Shown here: positions 48,701-61,300 of the stretch, one piece after another
How positions within the stretch are numbered: position 1 is the first letter of the stretch
How the letters are laid out: each line of letters opens with the position of its first letter
Assembly: GCA_903813345.2 (NCBI GenBank)
Contig: CAIIXF020000001.1
Coordinates: forward strand, 59,971,885 to 60,035,884
Source: Owenia fusiformis
Taxonomy: Eukaryota > Annelida > Polychaeta > Sabellida > Oweniidae
Length of the DNA stretch: 64,000 nt
Direction: 5' to 3'
Translations under genes and position numbers: made by a program
The notes under the pieces: model-generated
The model's database searches: none
What the model was told of the DNA's origin: nothing
The model's input: only the letters and a program-made list of their open reading frames with translations

Positions 48701-51700
48701 CTGTTTTAGAAAACAGCTGTATTCAGTACTGTTTTTACAGCACTGTTTATGAAACCATGCTGTTTGATGCAGTTTGAGATTGATAGTGTAGTTTATGATA
48801 GGTCAGGAATGACCTAATTTTACCTTAAAAATTTAAACAAAGATATATCATATTGTCTACTCAAATGAGCTCAAAATAGTGAATATAGTCTAGTTTTGTC
48901 ATATATTATTGCTCCTGAGATATACAATAATGATTAACAATTATAAGATATGAACCTCAACAGCCATTTATTCCTTTTTAGTACCAATGGCAATACTATC
49001 TAGTTTTATAGAACATTTTCTAAGATATGAAAATGTTTGATAAGTCCAGTTCATATTCGCACGAGTAGTAGCATTGTTAAGATTCTGTATATTATCATTT
49101 GAGTACATATAATCCAAATCTATAAAACCTAATCAAAGGAGTCACAATTTATGGATTCTGACAGTCTCTCCTACAGCTACATAGCTCAGAGCAAATCAGA
49201 TCTGCTTTCAAACATTTGCATCTGTTCTCTTGACACAGGTATCTACCCCATGACCTACATTTTATGTTGTGGCCTCAGTATCAGCAGTGGGAGTAGTCCA
49301 GCCACATTCATGTGGTGATAGAAACTGTGGGTAAGAATGCATCAGAATGAATAAGGACTCTAGTCTTCTAATTTTAGGGTATCAAAAAAGATTTAAAGCT
49401 TAAGAACACTTGAGTAACCTCTGGGTACACCTTCTATTCCTGCAAATCAGTTGACTAAGAGTAGTAGCAGAATGCATCTAGCGATTGTATGAAAAATGGT
49501 AAGGGCTAAACTTCGTTCATGCCCAAGTAGACTGCCAGTTTAAACCACATCAAAATCAACTGTATTGACTATGATTCTTATTAGGTCATGACAGAAGCAG
49601 TCTTTGGCATGCTTTTTCATATGAGCGAATGGTGATGGCAGATACTTCACTATCAGGCTAAGATATTGCATTACCTCATTGTGAGGTCACTATCTTCTTG
49701 CCATCTTCCTCCAGGGTTTCAGTTTTGATGCCTGGAAGGAAAACAGCTCCCTCTTGTTCCAACTATCTTAGGAAATCTTGCCAATTCCACAGAAGAAAAT
49801 TAGTTGGATATACTTTCCTCACTGTTCCAGTTTTGTGCTGTTTGTATCTATGCTCATTAACATCAAAGTTGAATGACTAAGCTACATAGTAGATGCCAAA
49901 ATAATAGACAGGGCATGTATAGTTAAACATGCTTACAGTGAAATATAAAGAAAATCTGGTGATTATGCAAATATGATATTACCCACGTAAAAGTCTGCAA
50001 ATAGCTCATTGCCTTGATGTCAGCTGGGATGTTTACAAGAACACTAGCTTAAAGGGGCAACAAGGTCTGTAGAAGATTCAATTTTTTTAACTTTTTCTGA
50101 GCTATCAGGGCAATATTTGGCTTTGACATACCTATTTTCTTAAAATGTATGGATAAACTATCAATTTCAGCATTAAGAAGTGTAAATTCAGTTCAAAGCT
50201 TCTATAAAGGGAGTCCCACTTATAGGTTTTTAAGATCCAAAACATTTCAAGAGGAATCAGCTGAAATAATGTTCATCCAGGGAGTTTCTTTTGAAAAAAA
50301 TAAACATATATGTTAGTCTTGATGAAATATCAAAACTTGAATATATTTTGACACTGGTCCATGATCGTTGAATGGCCCCTTTGCACTAATTGTTGCACCT
50401 CTAAAACAGCACTAGAGAGACTTGTGAAACTGGAACAAGGATAGTCTAAGGAGGAAACTGATACCCTTGAAATGGATGGAAAGAAGATTGTGACCACATA
50501 AATTAAGGAGGCAATGCAATGTTTTAGCCCAACAGTGAGGTTCTGTCATCACCCTTGCTCTTATAAGAAGAAGCAGATTCAAGGATTTTCTCAATATTTT
50601 CAGTTAGACTGCTTCAATCATGGCCTTCAAGAGAAAGAATAATACTCCTTACATTTAATTCTGATGTGGTTATCCTGGCATATATGTGATGTTAAAAACT
50701 GAAAAAGTCAATTTGGATAGCATATGGTAAGGGAGAAAACATATCAATATCTACCTGCCCATGACCAAAGTTTAATCCTCCCCATTTCTCATACAATCAT
50801 TGGATGTGAAGTTACATCTGTATTCTACTGCTATGGAAAAATGGAATAAATGGATTGAGATTTAAATGTGTCACTGGATTTTCTAATTATTGTTAATCAT
50901 TATCTCAGTAGGAATAAAGTGAAAAACAGACTATTTTCCCCATTTTGAGATCATTTTATCTTGAAAATTATTTTTGATAACATTTGGCATTCTTGTGCCC
51001 AATCATTGACTGTCAATATTCACTAACAGAATCTTTGACAGAAGCAGCTCACCTTAACCCCCCCCCCCATCAGGCTAAGGTGACTGGACTTACTACCCTT
51101 TGCATTCATTCGACTTTCCTTCTCAAAAGAGAGCTTCGTCTTCACTCTATCAGTTTTCAATGAATCTCTGAACTCACTGCGCTAATCAGAGTTTGTTGTC
51201 GAATTAAGGACAGCTTTCTATATGGTCATTTTCTCTGACGCATCATTAATGTGCACGCATTTACCACTTGTTCCTTCAAGCGCGCTGATTGGTTGAGAAT
51301 AGGTCAGCATGGTTTATTGCAGCTTGGGTCATAAATGCTTTAAGACCCAAGCTGCCAATGGCATCGATCATGGGGACGGGGCTGCTAAACTCACTCCATC
51401 CTGTGCTTCTATATTATGGTAATATATGATAAAATCACCCCTGACCTGTGAAAAGCTAAAAATGTCATTTTTCAAATTGACATTTTGACAATATGACAAA
51501 ACAAGAGTATATGACACAATTCTAAGCTCATTTGAGATGCATACGTCTCATTATTAAGAAAAGTTCAAGGTTAAATAAGCCCCCCCCCCAGGCCATCATA
51601 AGCTAAAATGAAAATTTCAAATTTTAAGAAATGTCCAATCATTTTCTACATCTTATTGGAGGTATAATGATTAAACAGAACTATATGCACCATCTTGAGC

Positions 51701-54700
51701 TAATTTGGGATACATATATTACAAACCTTGAAAGTTATTACGGTAAAATATGGTTACCCCTGGCCCTTCAGAAGCGATAATGAAATTATTATTTTTTTGA
51801 AAAGTTCCAATCATTTTTCAATCCAATTAGGAATAATATGACAAAACAAGACTCAATGCACCATTTTGAGCTCATATGAGACCCATACATTGCATATCTT
51901 AACAATTATTAAGGTAGAATAAGGTTACCCCTAGGTCGCAAGGGCTTAAAAATTCAAATTTCGATAATTTTTATCTCAAAAAATACATGAGCTACCCAAG
52001 CCATATTCTATATTTGTGATGAACACTTATACCCCTATTAGTATGAATTTTTCCAAGATGATCAGACATCACATTCTTGAAATACAGTACTTGATGTCCC
52101 ATATTTGACCCTTTAAAAGATGAATTCACGCTAGATAATTGGGTCAAAATGCATTTTCCACACTAAACACCACATCTACAATCGGTTTGTCTCAATTTCA
52201 AGGCTCAGAGCAATCACCAAATGAAGTCATTTAAAAAAAATTACTTCACAACCATTTTTATTTATTTTTTACAATGTACCCCCTCCCCGCCTGATAGGGG
52301 TTGGGGTCAGAGACTAAAAAATCCATGAAGACCACTCCGGATCACTTGCCCCGAAATCATTTTCCACTCAGATCAAGTGTTTCTACAACTGTGCCAAGTT
52401 TGTTGCTTTCCTGAAAAAGTCGAACTATAAAGGGCTCATTTCTGGACATCTGACTGCGCTAATAAGGGTTATATGAAAATTGAACCACTAAAACAGATGT
52501 AATTGAAGTTAAAGGGAACTTTCTACTATACCCGCCATGCTATCTGACCCGAACGAGCCACCTGGTGGTGAAACTGGTAACTACCTACTCGCATCTGCGT
52601 TATTTGAGCCTCCTCCTTTCAGTAAACACAATCACAATGCAAAACTATAATTAGACCATTCTGGTTTCATTTTGCCTCAGTGTATTAAAAAGTGCAAGAA
52701 AATTTTAAAATATCATCCTAGCATTTAAAAAAGTTTAAAGTTGAGCATTCTGATCCTAAACAGGGATCCCCTGCTTTATGATATTGAATTTCAAAGGGAC
52801 ACAAAATAAAAGAACTGTTTGACAATGAATCACACCAGCTGAAACTCTGTTTCATAAGCAGCACAAATATTTACTTTGTATTAAATTCTTTATTCACATT
52901 TAACTAGGTCTAAGTATAGTACATTAAATACAGTTATAGGGTGATACAGAATAAAGTACAACCTTCATATAATGTTCAAATAGTAAAACGCAGGAAATAC
53001 TATTAAATCCTTTGACCTTTGACCTGATATCTCACAATTTTTCTCTAAAATCTGAGTGAATACTATTTCCTGAAATGCATCTTGGGTAATACAACAAGAA
53101 CTATGCATATTTAAATAAACCAAATTACATTTATGAGGGATTTATGTCACTATAAATATCAAAAGGAACACATACATTTCAAATTATGTGGGTTTATTAT
53201 GGCCACACAGTTTCCAGAAGCGATTCCACTCAGAAATATCAAAGACAAAAATATAATGAAATCACTTCACCTTAGTTGGACTGCCAAAATGGTGTTGGAT
53301 AAATGGTGCTGACTTTGAGTTTAGTTGTTTCAAAAGTTTACTCTGGTCATGTATTCTGTCAATGGATTGCATTTTATTGTGTTACCCTGTATCATGCAAA
53401 TGTGCAGCATGATAAGAAAAATGCAAAACATGTTTTGTAATATTGTTCACAATCATGTAAAAAACTGTTATATTCTACATTACTAAAATAAATGGCATGT
53501 ACATAAGCCAGCATGGACTATTAGATTAGAATAAAATAGTGATTTCATATCAAAATCTTGACTTGTGTACTGTATTTCCAGTTTTCTCACTTTAATTCTC
53601 TCCCAGATGATGATTTTGTCCCTTCGGAAATCATTTATAAATCACTTATTTCATATACATATATGTATGTAAAAACTGCATAACAATGTTAGGGAAATGA
53701 GTATGTATTTCACAGAATGCAAGCAGAGTGTATTATTCTATTCTTCAGTTATCACTGGATTTGAAACCAAAAACAAATACCAAATCAAGAACTCAATGGG
53801 TCAGCAGATCTACTTTGCCCAGGAGGAATCGAGTTGCTGTGAAAGACAATGCTGCGGACCTCAGAGAGGATTCATAATGCACATTACAGATAACAGCGGA
53901 AAGGTAAGTTCAGATTCTTTATTGCATGTACCATACTATTGGTGAACAAACTAATTTACTTTTTGGTTTTTTATTATAAGTTAATTCAAAAGTTTGAAGT
54001 ACATGTAGAGAATCGAGTGAAATCAAACAAGCAAAAGCAGACTTCCAAAATATGACATCATTTAACATCCTTTCATCCGGGCTTTGTTAAAGATGAGTGA
54101 AACTTGAAACATGGAAGCAAGAAAAGAAGTAACGATTAGTGTTTTTCTTGCTAAAAAATATAAATAGCCTTTTATTTAATATGAAAATTACATCATACAT
54201 GAGAGAATTTACTTTTTTTTTTCATTTTCCATAAAAGGACAAAGAATTAATAGAGTAGGCCTAGTAGTATTAGAAAAGGCTAATATTGTAATACTAAAAT
54301 AAAACATACCCAATCTAATTTGATATCTAACATTTTGAACTTGAACACTATTTTTCAGGAAGTAATAACATGTACAAGAGAATTCAAGTGTTGTGCTGGA
54401 TGTTGTTGGTGCGCTTGTTGTGATTGTGGTGCCATGACATTGAAAGTTGAAGCCAATGGTGAATTCTGTGGAATGGTGAGACAGACGTAAGTTGACCCTT
54501 TCATTCATGTTTCTAAAACAAATATTTCATTTACAGTAATTAGCTACAGACATGTATTTTAACCATGTGGTTGTGAAAATGCAGTGGTAGAAACAATATT
54601 AGCTTAGTGGCAATGTAGGGCCCTGTGCAAAACTCATAATGCTACATTGCGCAGTTTGGGTCGATATAAAACCTAAAAATTCCACTGTATGTTGTATTGT

Positions 54701-56336
54701 ATTGTCATTGCATGAACATCTCAATGCTGTTGAACTTGAAATAGGAATACTTTTAAAATTCCATCTATTGTTAAACCTGTAAAACCTACAGAGTCCCTAT
54801 ATGGACCTTTTTAAACTTTGTTTCAGATGTAGTAAATGGTCTCCAAGATACCAAATACTTGATGCCCAAGATCAAACCATATTTGATATCCAAGGACCAT
54901 GTTGTGTCTGTGATGGGCCCTGTTGTCCAATGGATCAGGAGTTTATGGTAAGACAGGAAGATAGCGAGGATATGATAGGGTGATATTATAAAAAGGCATC
55001 AGCTAAGATGATATGCACCACCTTGTACTATAGCAATAAGACAATGTGGATGTTAAAATATTATTTCCCACTTTTTTCAACTTGAAACCCTTAACCCTTG
55101 AATATAGAAGGTTATGAAAATATTTTTCCTCATTATGTTTGCTTCATATGCTTCATGTTTTTGCCTCTTATGCCTATGTCTTATTTATGCATATCATATT
55201 CCAGCTACTGTCATCCAACACCGGAGATGAGGTTGGCAAGATCAGTAAGCAGTAAATCCCTGTATTATGTGTATGACTTTATGATTCATTTTCTAGCTGT
55301 TGTCATCCAACACTGGAGATGAGGTTGGAAAGATCAATAAGCAGTAAATCCCTGTATTATGTGTATGACTTTATGATTCATTTTCTAGCTGTTGTCATCC
55401 AACACTGGAGATGAGGTTGGCAAGATCAATAAGCAGTAAATCCCTGTATTATGTGTATGACTTTATGATTCATTTTCTAGCTGTTGTCATCCAACACTGG
55501 AGATGAGGTTGGCAAGATCAATAAGCAGTAAATCCCTGTATCATGTGTATGACTTTATGATTCATTTTCTAGCTGTTGTCATCCAACACTGGAGATGAGG
55601 TTGGCAAGATCAGTAAGCAATACACTGGCTTTGTGAAGGAAGCTTTCTCCACTGCAGATAACTTTGGAGTGAATTGTAAGTAATGTTTTCAATATGAATA
55701 GCAAAGTTTAATTAAAAAATTTTACACATGTCACAGCCTGTTTAATTGTAACATATTTTAACATACCTTTGTTCAAAAATCATGTTGATAAAATTTCTTA
55801 GTTTATTCAAAATTCCCCAAATCTCCTTAATTATTTTTTACTATTTCTAGTAGTCATTTGTTCTCTCAATTACATGTAGTCATTTTTGCTTTATTTTAAT
55901 TTTTATGTTTCCAGTTCCCATGGATCTTGATGTGAAAATGAAAGCAGTGATGATTGGAGCAGTTTTCCTTATTGTATGTACATATTCTACATTAATGTCA
56001 AAATGAACCACTTAATGTCAACATGAATCATTTGATGTCAAAATGAATTATTTGATGTCAAAATGAACCTCTTAATGTAAAAGAGAACCATTTAATTTCC
56101 AAATGAACCACTTATTGTCAAAATGAATTATTTGATGTCAAAATGAACCACTTAATGTCAACATGAATCATTTGATGTCAAAATGAATTATTTGATGTCA
56201 AAATGAACCTCTGTAGACCTGACCATTTAATTTCCAAATGAACCACTTAATGAAAAAAATATCAAGTTACCCTGTTATGCTTTGTTTTTAGGACTTCATG
56301 TTCTTTGAGGAGAAAGATAATGGAGGAGAAGGATAA
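45776..56336 (+). CDS. PLSCR: Phospholipid scramblase gene C, complete
   Basis: Exons: 45776-45848 (the exon starts 45763 after TTTCAG; ATG at 45776 is the first in frame), 46925-47101, 53749-53903, 54359-54486, 54827-54947, 55573-55675, 55915-55973 and 56292-56336. The total is 861 nt, 286 residues plus TAA. It has a short Gln/Pro-rich N-terminus, [31 protein letters not shown], Cys clusters [14 protein letters not shown] and [11 protein letters not shown], then the calcium-loop region and membrane helix ending DFMFFEEK. The loop has Thr at position 1 (residue 245) where human PLSCR1 has Asp. The second intron holds the 5.3-kb palindrome, and an acceptor array precedes exon 55573. Gene order and phases match A and B, so it is a tandem paralog. 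Confidence 0.93.
46735..46924 (+). repeat. ~50-bp repeat merging into a gene C acceptor
   Basis: Units containing 'TATGCTAAATGTCCTCATTCC' recur three to four times. The last unit diverges to 'TGCTAAATGTTGTTATTTCAG', so the polypyrimidine tract and acceptor of exon 46925 are themselves part of the array. Confidence 0.7.
47250..52596. mobile_element. 5.3-kb giant imperfect palindrome (foldback-like element)
   Basis: Outer ends AGATGCGAGTAG (about 47250) and CTACTCGCATCT (about 52585-52596) are inverted. So are many inner blocks: 'TCAGGCGGGGAGGGGGTACA' near 47.70 kb with its complement near 52.28 kb; 'AAGCAACAAACTTGGCACAG' near 47.59 kb with 52.40 kb; 'TGATTAACAATTAT' near 48.93 kb with 50.89 kb; and a 'GATGG(C/A)AAGAAGAT(A/T)GTGACC' block near 49.70 kb with 50.49 kb. 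All pairs centre near 50.0 kb, giving arms of about 2.2-2.6 kb and a short unpaired centre. Each arm carries ~175-bp subrepeats (TTATTTTACCTTAATAATTT). No transposase is visible. It lies inside the second intron of gene C. Confidence 0.85.
55205..55572 (+). repeat. 92-bp array of exon acceptor junction with stop codons (gene C)
   Basis: Exon-like starts after CAG/TAG acceptors occur at 55205, 55297, 55389, 55481 and, for the true exon, 55573, a period of 92 bp. The four upstream copies encode the first ~16 codons of the exon (TGDEVGKI region) and then read AAGCAGTAA, a stop. The true exon continues AAGCAATACACTGG. The first copy also retains ATCA|GTAAGC, a possible donor. Confidence 0.93.
55985..56250. 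repeat. ~20-bp repeat (TGATGTCAAAATGAA) in last intron of gene C
   Basis: About a dozen imperfect copies of a TTTGATGTCAAAATGAATTA-like unit fill the short last intron of gene C. Confidence 0.85.
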
Positions 56337-56675
56337 TTAAAGGAGAAGGACAATTAAAGGAGAAGAATAATTAAAGGAGCCAGAATATCTAAATCCCTGC
56401 GAGAAATGTAGCCAATAATGAACTTAACCCTAAGGAATCTGATAGAGATTGAGTGCCATTGGTTGCAAGTGACTCAGTGGCCTCTCAGATTATTTACCGT
56501 ATATAGAATTTATAATCAAAACTACTCTAAAAATCAAAAATAACTACTGTGGATTTGAAAATTATCATCAATATTCAAAGAAACTTAACACAAAACCAAA
56601 ATATGACCTGTTCCAAACAACTAAATGTAAAAAACATGTTAAAATGTACATCCACCTATACTATGTGTATTTGTA

Positions 56676-56681
56676 AATAAA
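56676..56681 (+). terminator. Poly(A) signal of gene C
   Basis: AATAAA lies about 340 bp after the stop codon of gene C, the first canonical signal downstream. Confidence 0.6.
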
Positions 56682-56699
56682 GCAATATAATCAAAGAAA

Positions 56700-58340
56700 A
56701 ATTTTCAGTTCTGATTTATCTAAGTCTTTGAATGATCAAACAGATCACCTGTACATCTATCATAATCTGATAAGGACTTCTGATTGATAATCCATACAGA
56801 ATATTAATGATTACCACAAAGTAGCACTAATGCACTATTCCATGATAGTGACAGAACATCCAACAAAAAAATGATCCATCTATGAAACTCATATTTCCCT
56901 CCTGATAAACCTTATATCTAAACCTGCTTTTCTGGATAGATAATCATGGTGACATATAATTGTCGTGATCCTCAGGATAATACAATGAATTATTATGGAG
57001 CTATAAGATCATATTACCTCTAGCAGTTACTTATTCATGAACTGCACAATGAAAAATGAGTCGATTTTGATTTGGACTGCTCCTGTTGACTGTTGCAATA
57101 AATACTGTTGACCTGAGAGAGTTATCATCATGATAGTGCTTACAAAAGTTGTTGCTGGACACCGAGTAGAGTGAGAACTCTTGTTTACTCCTAATCCTGT
57201 TATTTATGCATGAGATGACAATTTAACACTTTAACTTGGACTCCAGCTCCCTTTTGTCAGACCATACAACAATGAATAAATAAGCAAATAAATGAAAGTG
57301 TAGTTATTATAATTAAATAAAATTATATTTCTCATTCAAAACTTAACATTTACAACATCTTAAGAATTTTATAATATAGTACATGTGTTAGATATATATA
57401 AAATAAATAATTACATCCTAGTATCGCAAAATATCAGGCTTAATCATTACATAGTATAAAATTCTCTTATATTGATGTTAAAACTAAATTGATACAATTT
57501 CTGAGCACCTTGCAGGTCTGTACCCAGGGATGTGAGACATGGGACCACTCCCCAGGCCACTTTAACTGCCTCAAAAAGAACTGCAAATTGCACTTTTCTG
57601 GGGAAGTATGCCTCTTAGACCCCTCACGGATAATTCTCACTTTTTACACTCTGGTATAAGCCTAATTAATAGATTTAAAGCTGATTTGATTTGCACCTGC
57701 TGAAGCAAATCATAAGAAACCCTACATCCAAAGCTAATTACGGGTCTCTTTTATTTTTTTTACAAACCTCATAAAAGCAAACATATACTGAAAAATAAGC
57801 AAAAACAGCTAAGTTTCCATTTAAAATTAATGCTTGTATGTTTCCATAGTTGGAATATAATATCACATGCATTCTTAAAATTTAATCTGTGTTTAAATAG
57901 TACTGCACAAGATGAATGATTTATGAACAATGTATCTACTTTATTTGGAGCCTGTTTAATTTGGCAGATTCGCCAAAAGTTCACCTAATTAAGTAGCCTC
58001 CAAATTCAATACTTCATTTTTCAATCGTAAAGTGTGGTATATACAATATTGCAATTAATTAGTTGCCAAATGCTCAAAAGAGCAAATCCGCCAAATGTTC
58101 AATGGAAGATCACATTTGTTTTTTCTTACATATTTCAAAATATCTTACTAAGCATATTTTTAAATTTCCAAAGTTCATTTTTTTTAATTTTGTCAAAAAG
58201 CATTGCAATGACACTGAGAAAGCTTCTTTTCTTTTAGTAGAATTATGGACATTCCAAATTTCAGTTCAACACTGGTTTGGTCCACTGAACAAGTATGTCA
58301 TGCTGCATTGTGGATGAGTCCTTGAGCGATCAGCTGTTGT
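56700..58340. other. Convergent spacer between gene C and ACOX
   Basis: The two genes end toward each other here. Words related to the 13.6-14.0 kb MITE (TTAATTTGGCAGATTCGCC, GCAAATCCGCCAAATG) occur at about 57.95-58.10 kb. TTTATT at 57940-57945 could be the ACOX poly(A) signal on the - strand. No gene is seen. Confidence 0.4.
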
Positions 58341-58344
58341 TTGT

Positions 58345-61300
58345 TTATAGTTTAGAGCTCATGGCAAGTGGCTTTAGATATTTGTAGTATGAAGGATGGA
58401 CCTGAAACGCACAAATAACAGTTAGAATGACAGCAGAGCTAGAGGCAATCTTATTCTCAACCAAACTGGCTATGAACTACCAATTTGCACATGATCTTTC
58501 ATATAAACCAGCCTTGATTATATGAGCCATACAAAACATGAATATATTCTGGATACTTGGGATTTTTCCTTTTCATAACTTCAATACTGTGAGAAGTGTA
58601 ACTGGTTTTACAGAATTTATAAGCGAAGACTCCATACATTTACATCAGTATAATGTGTTTGCAAAAAGCAATGGAGATACTGTAACAAGCCATTAACATG
58701 ACAAAATGTCACCAGCACCTGGTTACTGAAAACTGTTACAAAAGTGTAACAGTTTGTTACAAATACTAATGGCTGCATGTCTGCATGGCTGTAACAATAT
58801 ATTTCCATATCTTTGTGGTGATTCAAGAACTTACATCTGTGTCATTCAGGGGTGACTCCTGGGCGAACTTTAGCAGATTGTCGTAGACTTGACCATCATA
58901 GCGGCCAAGCACACTGTCTAGGATACGATCGTTGAAGTCAAATGCGTCAACAAGAGTTACTGCATTGGGGCGTATCACTGCCAGTAGCACCAAAACACCA
59001 TCTTCAACCATGCGTATCTGTTCCCCAGTCATATAGCCATCCTTATATATGGATAAAGTATTATTAAGGTATACATGTACATTGATATATGTACAGGTAC
59101 ACATGGTATTGTTGTTATCTAAGAAAATGCATGATATGTTAGCTCATGACCCCTTTACTAGACGTATCAGTGGTTTGCTCTTTCCTAAACATCCAAGTTT
59201 TCAATGTTATTTTCAAAAGCAATGACCTTGACCTGACATGAATTACTGTAACCCCAACTCTCTTCATGTATTTACTTGCACATACCTCCAAGAAGTCTCC
59301 ACTGTTCTTACTGATGCCATAGAGAGCATACAGCTGGCAGAGATCTTTCAACACTTTCTGGAGGTCTTTGTTCTGCTTTTCATTCACAACTGATACGAAT
59401 GTTGATATCACAAACTGGTGACAATGGGCCTGAAAGAGAAATATAATTGATTTCATATAAGCTATACATGCTTATATGCATACAATCCCAAGTAATGGAA
59501 ACTGAAAATTTTAGTTTAAATTACGAAAGAAATCTAAAGTAATCATTTCAATAGAATCTGTGTCCAAATAGGCACAAAGGGTGCAATGTGAAATGAGTGA
59601 GCTGTTTCAATTTAATATGAATTAACACATTTAACATAAGCAAGTGACTCACATCAGAAGCTCTGACCAGGTCTACTGAGGAAGCATTCCATGCATCTTC
59701 TCTGGCCATACCCTTGGCCATGAGGCCCTGGAACCTGGATGCTGCAGCCTTGATCAATCTAAAAACAAAACATCTATGTCCTTATATGGGATAAAAAATT
59801 TCAACATGTGTCAACATTTCATTGAGAGCTGAATTTTGTCAATTTTCATTGAGAGCTGAAATGTGTTGATTTGGATTGACAGTTGGAATGTGTCAATATT
59901 TTATTGAGAGCTAAAATGTGTCAATTTTCATTGTGATCTGGAATGTGTCAATTTTCACCGAAAGCTGAAATGTGTCAATTTTGATTGACAGTTGAAATGT
60001 GTCTGAAATGTGTCAATATTGACAGTTGAAATGTATCAATATTTCATCAAGAGCTATAGTCCTGTATACCTTGCTGCCCTGTGTTGATATGCTGCCACAA
60101 GTGAGTCTAAGTTGAACTGTGGTGTGAGTGATGTCCTACTGCTGGTATTTGCCAGATAGGACAGTGTAGGGGCAAGTGGCTGACCTTTCACAGCTGCCTC
60201 TGCCATCTTCATTAAGAACCTGAATAAGGTACATGTACATGCTAATTAAATTCCCATCAAAGGTATATAATAATAAGAATCCATTACTTCTCTACTACTG
60301 TCAAGGTATATCAAGACTACATGTATATCAAGAATAATGTTAAGAATTCTATGAACTTCTGCAGGCCTGTAGCCAGGGGGTGTTCAATGGGCTCGAGCAA
60401 ACCTCCCCCTCTGGCCAAAAGATCTTTCAAAATCATGCAGTTTTTCACCATTCTGAGCACTTTTTAAGTGATTTTGGCCATTTTTGGACCAAAATTGCCA
60501 CAAGTGAACCCCCCTGGAATTTTTGGAAAAGTGAACCCCCTTGGCAAATCCTGGCTACGGGCCTGTTCTGTAACTATATAAAGCAATATTTCCCATTTGT
60601 GTTGGAAGCAGAACTTTCTTGAACCATACACTCAATTTTTTGCATGTGAGAAAACTTGACCTCAAAACAGCGGAATTGCCACATTTGGTTATTACCTTGC
60701 ACACTGTAACATAAGCACAGTGTTTTCTCCCTCATAAGTACAGGCTGGAGTTACATCAGTGTAGATCTTGGGGAAACCACTAGCCTGTGAGTACCCATGA
60801 CCCCCACATGACATACGGCATACTTCCATACCAGAGTTAGCTGCCCAAGAGTTAAATGCCTTCAAACCAGATGACAGGCAATGGAGCTGAAAGCATAATC
60901 TATATTTATTAACTTTACATATCCAGATAAGAGCAAATTCTACACTAAGGTTGAGAAAATAATTGCCACATTTTATAAGACTGACTATCAGAGAGTCAGA
61001 CTGATGCTAGATTAGTGGCAAGTTAAAAATTCACTGCCAAGAGTGAAAAAAATTGCTATTTGCTGAAAGGCAACTGTGAGTTCATACCCACAATGTGCCA
61101 GATACTGTTAAAACTTAAAAAGGAATTTTCAAAGAATAACATTTAACAGCCAAGAAAGATGGCTTCAATACTTTTTGGAATAATTCACCAATATATATGT
61201 AAATATGCTTCCAGTTGCAGAAATTATCTTTGTCATGGAATACTAGTTTTACTATTGCTTTTCCTCATGACAGGTTGACCCCTTTAATTAATACTACGGT

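Noticed and set aside
49698-50594. 60-codon frames in the centre of the giant palindrome
   Set aside because: They are short, occur at mirrored positions in opposite orientation, and show no recognisable domain or conserved reading frame between arms.
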